DNA of 64,000 nt from positions 58,783,864 through 58,847,863 of the forward strand of contig NC_052614.1 in assembly GCF_016545825.1 (NCBI RefSeq), written 5' to 3'. The notes under the pieces were generated by a model. The model saw only the letters and a program-made list of their open reading frames with translations. It ran no database searches and was not told the origin of the DNA. Shown here piece by piece: positions 11,993 to 22,125 of this stretch. The translations under genes were made by a program, and so were the position numbers. The first letter of the stretch is position 1. Every line of letters starts with the position of its first letter. The DNA is from Eucalyptus grandis (taxonomy: Eukaryota > Streptophyta > Magnoliopsida > Myrtales > Myrtaceae).

Positions 11993-12565
11993 ACATAGAC
12001 ATGTGATTCATATTTGTCTCTGCGCAAAAGTGGAGGAGATACACAAATAATTAAGGAAGGGGCCACATATATTTATTGAGTTTTGGAAAAGTTGGAGTGA
12101 ATTGACAAGTCTATTACGTATGAAATGATAAAGATGAACTATAAATTCCATCCAGTACAAACATCACGTGATGGATAAAACCGACATAGACATGTGATCC
12201 GTACTTGTCTTTGTGCAAAAGTGGAGGAGGTACACAAATAATGAAGGAAGGGGCCACATATATTCATTGGGTTTTGGAAAAGTTAGAGTGAATTGACAAG
12301 TCCATTATGTACAAAATGATAAAGATGAACTATAAATTCCATTCAATACAAACATCACGTGACGGATAAAATCGACATAGACATGTGATTCGTACTTGTT
12401 TCTGCGCAAAGGTGGAGGAGGTACACAAATAATGAAGGAATGGGCCACATATATTCATTGGATTTTCGAAAAGTTGGAGTGAATTGACAAGTCCACTATG
12501 TACGAAATGATAAAGATGAACTATAAATTCCATCGAGTACAAACATCACCTGATGGATAAATAAT
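11993..12565. repeat. 191-bp tandem array, three units
   Basis: Three head-to-tail units start with ACATAGACATGTGAT at 11993, 12184 and 12375, an exact 191-bp period each time. Each unit contains GTGGAGGAG(A/G)TACACAAATAAT, a GAATTGACAAGTC block and ACATCAC(G/C)TGATGG. Units differ by scattered substitutions. The same sequence occurs once at 5400-5520 and once at 51280-51420, so this is a local amplification of the dispersed family. Confidence 0.85.
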
Positions 12566-12829
12566 TGAATTCCAAAGACAATAAATAAATCCAACATTGA
12601 CCATCGACGAGCAGGTATTTCAAGTAGCTAATACGTTCACTAAGTTCAATCAAGCTATTAGGTCCAGTGGAGCAAAATTCAGGTGGAACTCATCACATTA
12701 ATTCTGCACCAAAATTCAGTTTAGTGTATATACTACACTCATGTATCATGATTTCTCACTAAGAACTATAATCCATGAGCCAAAGGATGCTAGAAAAAAT
12801 CAGCACAGATATCACTTTTAAGTATATAT

Positions 12830-13305
12830 ATATATATTTAGGGGAAAAATATTTTTAGTGGTATAGCCATGTGCTTGTAGACTAAAATGCATAGAATTTT
12901 ATCCACATAGGATATACCCCACTCAAAACTACAATCATCTGCGCCAATATACAAACTAATCGCATCTTATTATTATTGTTATTGTTATTTTGGGCTTATG
13001 ACTCTGGTCAACAATTTAGAAAATTTTCCAATGTCAACAGGACGATGCTTCTTGTCAAGGATGTTAATGTTTGATTTAGAAGGAATTGGCTTTTGCAGCC
13101 ATCTTAAAACCTAATGCGACCTGCAAAACGCAACTACGAAGCCCGATTCCTTCGAAGCTTAACAAGCAAAAATGAAGAGAAGGCCGTACAAAGCAGAAAT
13201 CGAAGGAGATGCGACTTCAATTACTGCAACTTGTAGTTGAACACAGGGGGAATTCTTTGGTTGACCATATCGAGGGGAGCTACATTCTCTGCGACACCAG
13301 TATGA
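12830..13305 (+). pseudogene. Ankyrin-repeat gene relic P1 (ITN1-like start)
   Basis: From an ATG at 13172 the plus strand reads MKRRPYKAEIEGDATS before a stop; an alternative frame continues LLQLVVEHRG and reaches CDT. The pattern (R-x-LY-x-A-x-EG-A-x-SLL) is shared with the starts at 13869, 19970 and 60335, and 19970 continues into clear ankyrin repeats. Proteins of this type in plants (ITN1/ACD6-like) are membrane-associated ankyrin proteins linked to stress and defence signalling. About 340 bp of upstream DNA is also shared with the other copies (TGGTATAGC, a conserved TCAAAACTACA, GTCAACA near the start). Frameshifts and stops disable it and no further repeats follow. Confidence 0.5.
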
Positions 13306-13439
13306 ACTCCAACTCTTTTAATTGTATTGTTCTCTTCTCACGGGTTCAAAATTCACATGCAGGCCCGATACTCGGAGAGCATGGACATGTCTGTTGGGCC
13401 TGTCAAGCCGCCAAGCCAATCCTTTGACCCAATAATGAT

Positions 13440-13945
13440 CCATAATAAGTAACTTTGTTTTGGCCCACGGGCGAAGCATGCAAGTAGACGAAATAAGGTC
13501 AATTTATCTCCTTGGAAACCTTATAAAATTAGTTCACATGTTGGTATCGTTACCAATGAAGGAGCGTGATGATAAGCCAAAAGATGTGTTTTATTGAATG
13601 TAGAAGCTTATCCATCCATACCAAGCCGCAAGTAGTGTACGAATCTAACGTATATGTAATTTTTAAATATATATACTTTCATCGGTCATAGTATGCTTGT
13701 GAACTATAGTGCATAAGCTTTTATCTATTCATGATATACATCAATCAAAACTACATTAATTTGTGTTGATATATTGGCGAATAATGTCATATTGTTTCTG
13801 TGGGCTAATGAAGTGGTCAATAAATTTAAAGAATTTCCATTGCCAACAAAACGATCATTGTGAGTGAAATAAAGAGGTGGCTTTACAAAGCAACAGCTGA
13901 AAAAGATGCAACTTCTTTGCTCGATTTGACATCATCTTGACTACA
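13440..13945 (+). pseudogene. Ankyrin-repeat gene relic P2
   Basis: The start codon is degraded (ATA at 13869). The frame then reads IKRWLYKATAEKDATSLLDL and stops at 13937-13939. Upstream DNA from 13440 matches that of P3 (19400-19970), including CATACCAAG, an AATCAAAACTACATTAATTTGTG-like block and a CCATTGCCAACAAAACGAT-like block just before the start. Only the first 20 or so residues of the protein survive. Its position 700 bp after P1 suggests a tandemly duplicated ankyrin cluster. Confidence 0.5.
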
Positions 13946-14405
13946 TCATGTTAGGAATGAAACTCAAAAGAATTGACTAGTCCAGCTTTAAAAGCAACTT
14001 AGCAAATCAAATAATATAAATGATAGTTTTGTTCTACTTGAAGGCCATTGGATGATGCGATCCATGAAAGATAATTGGTTTTGTTCAGTTTAGGTAGGCA
14101 TCGAGTGCCACGTTGGACAACAAGCTAACATTTCAACAGCATTCATCAACTAACCAAGATATACAATCATCAATTATATATATATGTATATGTATATATA
14201 GCCATTATCGTGTAATTGCGAATTTGGTGATAAGGTCCACGGTTCATGTAGAGAATGTAAATTTATTACATTGCACCAATGCCAAAACAAGAACTGAGGC
14301 AACTAATAAAAAGAGGAAATGTTTCATGAGCAAAATGGTGGCAAAACCTAGCTAGCTCAATTAATTGTTCCCCAATTGAGGAAAAGATGAAGAAGGAACA
14401 TTTCT

Positions 14406-14570
14406 GGGAATCAAATTAGTCTATGATCTGTTGATAAGGATCAATGAGGAATACATGTCAACATCCCATAACTAGTAATATTCACATATTGGGAATCAAA
14501 TTAGTCCATGATCTATTGATAAGCTTAATGAGGAATAAACGTCAACATCGCATAACTAGTATATATATAT
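14406..14570. repeat. 85-bp imperfect tandem duplication
   Basis: Units start GGGAATCAAATTAGTC at 14406 and 14491 and share TGATCT(G/A)TTGATAAG and CATAACTAGTA. A short TATA microsatellite follows. Confidence 0.75.
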
Positions 14571-15404
14571 ATATAGACACACGCATGTACTTACTCAAAG
14601 GTCACTTCTCAAGAATCAGTAGAGACAAATTGCCAGACATACTTCTTCTAAATAGCCTTTGGGTTTTCTTCAAATCAGGAAAAAATAGCAAGCAGCTCTG
14701 ATACATACGCAAGCAAGCTATATTTATGAATCCGTATCCCGTTGTCTTCACCTATTAAGGTCAAATAAACAAATAAATAAACATGTGGATTAATTTAATC
14801 GATTACCAACAATGAAATGTTTATGGTCGCTGAAGGTTGCTGCAAGCTTTAGGGCAATTTCGATATATACGTCGTAATTTGTTAGGGAGTATTATGATTC
14901 TTTCCACATAACCTACTCAAGGACTTCGCAGGTTTTTTTCTCCTATTTATAGTAAATGACCTCATTGATCCTAATTTCCTTTTGTACATCTTAACGTTCT
15001 TCCAATTATGGTAATTTTTTTTATATAGTTCTAGACTCATCGTAATTATCCCCAAGTGATGGTAATTTTCCTCATTTTCTTGTAAAATTTGTGTTCCTAT
15101 CATTCTTAACTTTCCCCTAAACATAGTCAACTTCCTCCACGGTAAGTTTCCTTCCCCTGTTCGGTAGCAAATTACTTCGTTCATCGTAACTTTACTTTAA
15201 CTTTCGTTGTTGTCCTCATTATTAGTAATTTACTAGTTAAATATCCTTTCGTAACTTTTCCTTAAAAGGACATAATCTCCGGTTCGTCTTCGTGATATAG
15301 GTCCTATAGCTTGTAATATTCCATAGAAAATAGTAATCTACCTCCGTTAACAGTAAATTTTCTATTTGTTTGTCATCTACCCCATCAATTATAACTTTCA
15401 TCTG
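14571..15404. other. Intergenic; degenerate GTAA(C/T)TTT-rich stretch
   Basis: No gene. Between about 14990 and 15400 the motif (C/G)GTAA(C/T)TTT recurs about every 20-50 bases without a fixed period. This may be a decayed repeat. It lies downstream (minus strand) of the copia remnant but shows no integrase or reverse transcriptase similarity. Confidence 0.4.
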
Positions 15405-16500
15405 GCATACCTAATTATCCTTTTACATCCGAGATAAGTTCCTTCTTTGCAAGAATTTGGAGGCCTTTCTCCCTCATACGAGCTCTTGTGCCATAGATCA
15501 GGCGTTACTGCTTCCCCCACGTCATGAATATGGTCCTTGCAGACCTTAGCTCTTGTGCGGTAAAGAGCACAACTCTTCCTCCTCATTGCTACATTGGGCA
15601 ACAACTCGACAAGCTTTTAAGTCCCATTCAAAAACCGACTAACCAATTCATCATTGTCTAATTTTCTGGTACAATTCGAGTTCACCCGAAGGTCCACAGT
15701 ATGCCCTCCCATGCTCGAGCATTAGTTTCTAGCCCAAGCTAATTTGAACACAAACATCACCAATCCGCACAATTTTCGCAACATCATATCGATCCATCTT
15801 CGCAGAGAAATCAACACAAATATTATCTCAGGTAGACAAACCAAACAAGTCTTCTTGGGAACTTACCTCGGTTGTGTCATTCTCCTCATGCTTGGCATTT
15901 ACTTTTACTTTCTTCTTTTCGAGGATCGATACTCTTTCTTCATGTGGCCAGGCTTACCATAGTTTCCACAATTATGCCTTTTCTTGACTTGGTTCTATCA
16001 CAGTTGTAGAAGTCTCGAGATCTAATCCTTTCTCTAAGTTTTGAGACAAGTTGTGGTTGAATGGAGTCCCACGCCTTTCTTCTGAGTCTCATATTCGAGC
16101 AAGCCAGATTTCGGAGCATCCAACTTTTCTTTTCATCTAGATGCTGATGGGATGAGAGTTCTCACCACCATCCGATAACTATCTGGAAGCAAACCAAGGA
16201 AGAACAATGCTTGTCGATCTGTGTAATCAGGCTTAGCCTCGTCACTTGCTACGGGACCATGCATTTCCTTGCGATAAAAGCAAATCAAGCATCTTGCCTT
16301 TCCATGTTCTGTAGTGGGCATTATTTAGGATGACCATTAAACTGGTATTCACGTCAATACTTCCCCAAAGACTTTTCAAAAACACCAAGTGTTCACCAAA
16401 CCTCGTCACTCTCTCCATAATGCAAAACTCCGGAGCACTATGATTTATTTAATTCTGCACCATTGGTGATATTTCGTTTTGTGCCATAACCTAAAAGTAC
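15405..16500 (-). mobile_element. Ty1/copia gag remnant
   Basis: Read on the minus strand, the order is as in a copia polyprotein. A gag-like segment with TWKGKMLDLLL and then RQALFFLGLLPDSYRMVVR (16150-16300) comes first. A damaged zinc knuckle at about 15920-15965 follows, reading C-GNYGKPGHMKKE-Y, in which the last cysteine has become tyrosine. Then comes a GAG-pre-integrase-like segment (15410-15560) with CALYRTR and TPDLWHK. Stops and frameshifts separate the blocks. LTRs, integrase, reverse transcriptase and RNase H were not found, so it is a truncated old insertion unrelated to the better-preserved element at 21784-26479. Confidence 0.6.
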
Positions 16501-18089
16501 TCTCCTGTTGTCTTAACGATATATCCCCCGTACTAATTTCATGGCGAATTCGCAACTGTAAGTCCGTCGTACAATTGTCTGGCAAACGCTAACACAGCTA
16601 ATGTCAGTCTTGCAAGGGTAGCCATCCGTCAGTTGGTAAACAAATAAAATTTTGCTGAGCTCTTGGATCTCTGCTGACACATGAGATAGACAATTCTCCA
16701 TTCTTTCTAAGTAAATAGACCTTTCGAAAGTGGCCAATTCAGCAAAGGATCGCGACATGACCGAAAAAAAAGAGAGCAAAGGATCGCGTCACTAGCAGTG
16801 GCGGTGCTTACTGCTTAGGGATTCGACAGTTTTTTTTTTTTTTTTGTCCCCCCTCAAGAAATGGAGTAAGTGAGGTTATTAGCATTGTTTATGCATATTT
16901 TATCAAATCAAGCAACTATAAATTGAGATGTCATCAGGTTCACGTCCAGCGATAAGAAAAGTGAGATCATCGCAATAGTTAATTTTATTTTCGTCATATA
17001 TCCTCATTTACAAATTAACTTAGTTAATAATCTTTTTTCCTAATTATTGATGGGAGAGGACATGTGTCGGTTAGACGGAAAACTTGGGCGGGATTTGCTA
17101 GTTTTGTGTAATAAAAAGGAAAAATCCGTTTTAAAAGCTGATGTCATGTGAAATGGCCGAAGTGGGAAATAAATGCAAACAATCAAGCGAGAAATAAAAG
17201 CAGAAAAGAAACTTGACATAAATGTTTTATGTAGTTCGGCCGACCGTGTCTAATCCATGAAGAGAAATGACGAGTTGTTTTTTCATAATCAATAAGAGGA
17301 AGTTACAATCGCTCAGAACAAACAATTCTCAAGTGTAAAAAAGACTCCAATTACACTCACAAACTTAAACTATCTCCTTTGAACTACAATCCAATGACTT
17401 TTGTCCCTAATTTGTACTTTCTATAAGTTTTAGGACTCAATTAAACTTCTGTGATAAGTTTAAAACTTTCAGTGAATATATCCCATCAAACATTTACGAT
17501 TGTTTAAGCTGCTAAATATTTCTTCACTTTGAACATTATAAGATCTTATAAATGTCTATATAAAGGAAAAATTGATAGCTAAATTAACTAGAACCTACTC
17601 TATAAGAATCTTCCATTGATGAGGTAATTAGGTAATTTTGAGGAAACAGCAGTTAGGCAAGTATAGAAAAGGGCAATCATACATTTGTGGGAGATAGAAG
17701 TCTCAATAGCCTATTTGCATAAAATATTGCAAAAATATAGCCGGCTTTCTCACTTAAAAATTGATTTCATTCTAGTTTTCAGGCAATGAGAATTTATTTC
17801 TTTCATAGATTCATGGAATTATCGGCACCTTAAATTCAGTTATACGGAGACTTTACCCTCTACATTCAATGTAAATATGGAAATCTTTTTATTAATTCCA
17901 TCCCACCAATAACAAAGGGCTAATTCAGCACGACCTGTTCGAAAGAAAATGGCATACAAAAACCACATCCGCGTCCGAGAGAATCCTGAACGCTCGTCCA
18001 ATCCACGGACATGGATCAGCTGACACGTGTCCGATAAAAGCTTCGAGACAGGGAACTTCCTGTGGCGGTGAAAAATGTGCGAGCTCCGT
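16501..18089. other. Intergenic, no gene recognised
   Basis: Contains a poly-T run at 16831-16845. A CACGTG core lies in TGACACGTGTCC near 18020, a few hundred bases upstream of the first FAR1-like segment, and could be a relic promoter site. The 88-codon minus-strand frame at 16513-16779 shows no recognisable domain. Confidence 0.4.
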
Positions 18090-18870
18090 ATTTGGGCTTT
18101 AATGACTTTCGTAGGCCTTATGTTTTAACCTTTCTCTAGTGGCCCCAGTATCTTAATAGAAGCGGAAGGGTTTCGGACGTCGTCTTCTTCTCTAACCCGC
18201 CAATACTTGTACTCTCGCGAGTTTCCAATTTCGTGTTTCCTTTTGAATTTCTATTCATTTGTACGAGTACGTAGGAGCATAAATTCTTGACTCGTCTCTC
18301 ATTTTTCACGATGCATTTTTAAAATGTGATTCAACTTGGCTTCTTTTGACCATTGTTAAATTTCTAGGACATGATGTACATATCAACAGTAGACATGGTG
18401 TTCTAGAGTGAGCAAGATGCCTGCTATTCTCAAAATAAGTCAAAACAAGTAGGGTGCGTTGGAATTTGTTCATATGGTGCTTACCCTTTTACAGAGAATG
18501 TTATGCACAGAAGTCTCTAAATGTTTCAGTTAATGAACCTTAATTTTTATTGCAAGTTGGATCATTAACGGAAGAGATTACGCTTTAACGTAATATTCTA
18601 AAATAAGAAATTAAATTTGATTCAATGTGATCAAGAAATGAAATTCAAGGGCAGGTGATGGTCCACTATTTTTCAAGACACCGGTAAATGGAAGAGATTA
18701 TGCATTGACGTCAAATGCCAAAATAAGAAATTAAATTTGATTGAATGTGATCGAGAAATGAAATTCAAGAGCAGGTGCAGTCCACTATTGTTTTCTTTAT
18801 TCTTTTTTTGATCGAATGGTCCACTATTGTTGGAAATCACCAGTGAATGTCCTTTCGCTAAAAGAAATAT
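18090..18870 (+). pseudogene. FAR1-like exon segment, copy F1
   Basis: One of three related segments (others at 20276 and 53118). After a TTTCTAG 3'-splice-like site at about 18370 the frame reads through MVF, a stop, then SEQDACYSQNK. This aligns with the better-preserved copy F2 (VFKGEQDAYDFYNKY), which resembles the N-terminal FAR1 DNA-binding domain of FRS/FAR1 proteins, a family derived from Mutator-like transposases. Here the Tyr/Phe positions are lost and a stop interrupts the frame. The 3' part contains a 120-bp tandem duplication (18571-18690 and 18691-18810) absent from the other copies. Confidence 0.45.
18571..18810. repeat. 120-bp imperfect tandem duplication
   Basis: Both units start GAAGAGATTA (18571 and 18691) and share TTAAATTTGATT and AAATGAAATTCAAG(G/A)GCAGG. 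It is private to this copy of the FAR1-like segment. Confidence 0.7.
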
Positions 18871-18952
18871 AGGAATAGAAGGATTAAAGAAATCAGAATG
18901 AAAAGTTAGTAAAAGAATTAATGGACAAAATTTTCAGTCCAGGCTAGGGGTG

Positions 18953-19115
18953 AGCATGGTCCGGGTTGGTCCAGCCACCCCCTAACCCTGGACCAATCCA
19001 TACAAATGTCGGTCCTCAATTTTAAGACCGAGGACCGACCCTACGAGCCAGGACCAAGGACCGGACCGACCCAATGGGTTCGGTCCGGTTCCAGGGTCAA
19101 CCTAGGATCGATCGA
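18953..19115. mobile_element. hAT-like terminal fragment
   Basis: Starts CTAGGGGTGAGCATGGTCC and continues with GGTCCGG/GGACCGG motifs in both orientations, like the ends of the hAT element at 58616. I could not find the opposite end or a target duplication, so it is a fragment or a very diverged element. Confidence 0.35.
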
Positions 19116-19399
19116 TAATTTATTTCGTCTTGTTTTTTATATTCCCTAAAAAAGTAAACCTATAAATTCAAATTACACATCCATCAACAATGCGGCATTG
19201 TGCAACTAAACTATAAATACCAATACAAGATCTCAAATGAAGCACAAAGTAGATATCACTAGTCAAGTTGGTTTTGGAAAGCAAGGGCAAGCTGAGCATT
19301 AGGGTTTCTAATTAGGGCTTCTTCTTTTTTCCTTTTGATTTACGCGGCGATAAGTGAGGCGACCGGCTTCTAATTAAGTGCCGATGGCTCTCTTTACCT

Positions 19400-20275
19400 T
19401 TTAGCCACAAACGAAGCATGCCAGCAGACGAAATAGCATCAATTCATCTACTCCAAGACCTTATGAAATCAATTGTCATGCTCATAAGCACACACAGTCG
19501 ATGTCGGATCCGGAAACTGAGCAGCAAACCCCATAGGAATCGGCATAGACATAACTTTTAAACACACTTGGTATTGTTAATGATAATGCAGCCCCACATT
19601 TAACTAAAAGACGAATTCCATGCATCATAGAAGCTTATACATCCCATACCAAGAGACAAGCAGTGTACAAATCAGTATATACATTACTTTTGAAAGTATA
19701 TGTTTTCTCTAGTAATAGCACGCCGGTACGCATGATGTACAACAATCAAAACCACATTCTTTTGTGCCCGCGTATGAATAAATCAGGTCCTACTGTTTCT
19801 TTTTGGGTTGATGACTTGGTCAACATTTTTTTTTTTTAAAACATTTGAAATGTCAACAAAAAGATGGTTTGTTGATGTTCGATTCACAAGGGGTTGACTT
19901 TCGCAGCCGTAAGCCAAATGCTAAAAGCAAAACGGAATTGTGAAAGCTCGGATTCGTTTCGGAGTGAAAATGGAGAGGGGGCTTTATGGAGTGGCAGCCG
20001 AAGGAAATGCGACTTCTTTGCTCGATTTGCTCAAAGACGATGCACTAATCCTTGATAACATTTATGGTGTGGTTTTATAGTGAGACTCCACTGCATACAA
20101 CAGCATTGTTTGGACACGTGAAATTCGTGGACGAGATTCTGGAACGAGAATCCGATGTTGTAGGAGAGTCAAATTCTTAGAAATTATCAACCCTACATCT
20201 CGCGACAGCTAAAATTTATCTGGGAGTAGTAAAGAGATTGTCAAGCGCTCATGTTGACATGTGTTACGCTCATGC
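19400..20275 (+). pseudogene. Ankyrin-repeat gene relic P3 (best preserved)
   Basis: ATG at 19970 opens MERGLYGVAAEGNATSLLDL and continues LLKDDALILD. A stop/frameshift near 20078 shifts the frame, which then reads ETPLHTTALFGHVKFVDEIL, a textbook ankyrin helix pair (TPLH...GHV). A further in-frame stop near 20178 precedes a second repeat with STLHLATAKIYLGVVKRL and then DMCYA. The order matches plant ITN1-like ankyrin proteins, whose C-terminal PGG membrane domain is not present. The upstream 570 bp is shared with P1 and P2, so promoter and first exon were duplicated together. At least two lesions rule out a functional product. Confidence 0.65.
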
Positions 20276-21240
20276 TTTAATGAAATTTTTAGGAGCTATG
20301 TTTTAACCTTTCTCTAGTGGCCCAAAATCTTGCTAACCAAGGAAGTAAGTCAATGAACAGAAGTAGATTTCCATTCATTTTGTATGAGTATGATGTATGA
20401 GCAGAAGTTCTTGATTCGTCTCTTATTTTTCATTGATATATACTGAAAATGTGATTCAATTGGGCTGATTTGATCCTTTTAAATTTCTAGGTCATGTGAA
20501 ACGCGGTTGCTGTGGTTTTTAAGGGTGAGCAAGATGCCTATGACTTTTACAATAAGTATGTTGATGAAGTAGGGTTCGATGAGATTTACTCATATAGTGC
20601 TTGCCCTTTACTATGTTTCCAGTGCACTTAATGTTTTGGTAATAATATTATTTAATGTAACTTCTTTTTCGTTAGTTTTTTATATTGGGTTTGGTGTTCC
20701 ATTTAATAAACCTTAATTTTAGTGCATGTTGGATTGTAAATCGAAGTAATTATGTTCTTAACATTCATATGCTGAAACAAGAAACTCAATTTGATTGGAG
20801 GTGACCAAGAAATGAAATTCGAGAGCAGGTGACGGTCCTCTATTTTTAAAGTCACCAATACATGCGTTTTCATCGAAAAAGAAAATAAAGTAATGGAAGA
20901 AATAATGAAATTAGAACGAACGGTTAGTAAAAGAATTCATGCACAAATTTGTCCACAACGTTAGGCTTACCACTTTTATTTAAGAATGAAAACACGCCAT
21001 GGAAAACTCTGAAGACACGTGTCAGCTTCCCTTTCTTGAAGATAGGTAGATTGGCCCATGAAAGGAGGCAACTGATCCGGGTCCCTGATAACCATTTGTT
21101 ATTTTCGAGTCTCCTTGAGAAAAAAAAATGTAGGAAATATCCAGGAAAATAGAAGTTTACCTTGACAAATTGGTCTCGAGACTCCTCTGAAAAGCAGAGT
21201 ATGTAACTTTGCATTGCCTGTGGCATGGGCACCCATAAAC
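20276..21240 (+). pseudogene. FAR1-like exon segment, copy F2
   Basis: After a TTTCTAG acceptor-like site (about 20484-20490) the frame 20515-20577 reads VFKGEQDAYDFYNKY and then VDEVGF. This fits the FAR1 DNA-binding domain start (F-x-SE-x-A-Y-x-FY-x-x-YA-x-x-x-GF), which in FRS proteins begins a WRKY-GCM1-type zinc-binding fold. The zinc ligands further on are not recognisable. Downstream, 20650-21240 stays alignable to 53340-53870, including a minus-strand block followed by a donor-like GTAAAC, suggesting that a larger gene segment was duplicated. The minus-strand 102-codon frame at 20924-21232 is not conserved in frame with the 53-kb copy, so I do not call it a gene. Confidence 0.5.
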
Positions 21241-21778
21241 AATGAAGGTTAGTCGGACGCTGAAGAACGTAGCTTAGATCTTCTGCTTGCTTCAGTGCTT
21301 GTTCGAGTTTGTGTAATTGTTCTTATCATGACCTTGATGGTTGAGGCTCCGAACCTTGGCTGAGCTTGAACTTTTGTCCGTCCCTATTCTTAAACTTGCG
21401 CCCATTTTAGTTGTTCCCTTTCCTAAAGTCGAACCTCTGCCCGCCTTCCGAACTCAAAGTTGTGCTGCTTCGTGAACTCGAAGTAATGCCCCTTCCTGAA
21501 TTTGATGGCTCGCCTTTCCTGAAGTTGAAGCTGCATCCCTAAACCGACCTTGAAGCTTTGCTGTTTCTTGAACTTGAAGTTGTACCCCCTGCTATGCCTC
21601 TTCCTGCAGTATCCCTTCTAGGATTTCAAGCACATCTGGTCTCGCTTCCTCCGTTTGTTCTTGCAAGTAATCGTTAGAGTTCTATCCTGCTTCACCTGGA
21701 CCACGTTGCAATTCCACATAAAGCTTTAAGGACTGCACAATTAAGACGATGCAATTCAGTACTTGCAGAAGAAAGGTA
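21241..21778. other. Degenerate short tandem repeat and paralogous flank
   Basis: Between about 21415 and 21600 a unit of roughly 24-27 bp with core TCCTGAA(C/G)TTGAAG recurs several times with variation; on the minus strand it would encode serine/arginine-rich repeats broken by stops. The last part (about 21690-21778) matches 60725-60800 (AATTCCACA, TTTAAGGACT, GCAGAAGAAAGG) and is the left flank of the copia insertion. Confidence 0.5.
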
Positions 21779-21783
21779 ATTTT

Positions 21784-22095
21784 TGTTAAATTGCTAAAAG
21801 GAGGAGAGATGAGGCTGCAACTTCATCTTACGTACTGAACAACCAAGTCTTTTACAAAAAACAAAATACATAACGTAAAACACACCATAACTACCTATGT
21901 TTTCCATAAAGCACTTGCCCACAAAAGACAAAATACATAACGTAAAACACAATAACTACCCATGTTCTCCATAAAGCACTTGCCCCACTAACACCTAAAA
22001 ACTAGGATAACCAACACACATGACTCCACTAACTCTAATAACTGAAAAACCAAATCAACAACATGTGCAAAAAGGAAATAACTATTATATTAACA
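21784..22095 (-). repeat. 3' LTR of copia element, with internal 65-bp duplication
   Basis: 312 bp against 247 bp for the 5' LTR. The excess is a tandem repeat of the block from ACAAAA(A/G)ACAAAATACATAA to CATAAAGCACTTGCCC. The duplicated halves differ slightly (CTATGTTTTCC versus CCATGTTCTCC; one copy lacks CACC). Confidence 0.95.
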
Positions 22096-22106
22096 TTCTC
22101 TCCCTT
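22096..22106 (-). other. Polypurine tract
   Basis: On the minus strand AAGGGAGAGAA directly abuts the 3' LTR, the expected primer position for plus-strand DNA synthesis. Confidence 0.85.
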
Positions 22107-22125
22107 AAACTGATGTTTGCTAACA

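Noticed and set aside
11993..12565. Regularly spaced 191-bp units considered as a CRISPR-like array
   Set aside because: The whole unit is repeated with no unique spacers, and the genome is a plant's.
16513..16779. 88-codon minus-strand frame next to the copia remnant
   Set aside because: Not alignable to gag or any other copia domain by eye; no other support.
20924..21232. 102-codon minus-strand frame in the F2 segment
   Set aside because: Although the DNA is conserved at 53.6-53.9 kb, the frame is not; a short donor-like GTAAAC edge is suggestive but not enough to call a gene.
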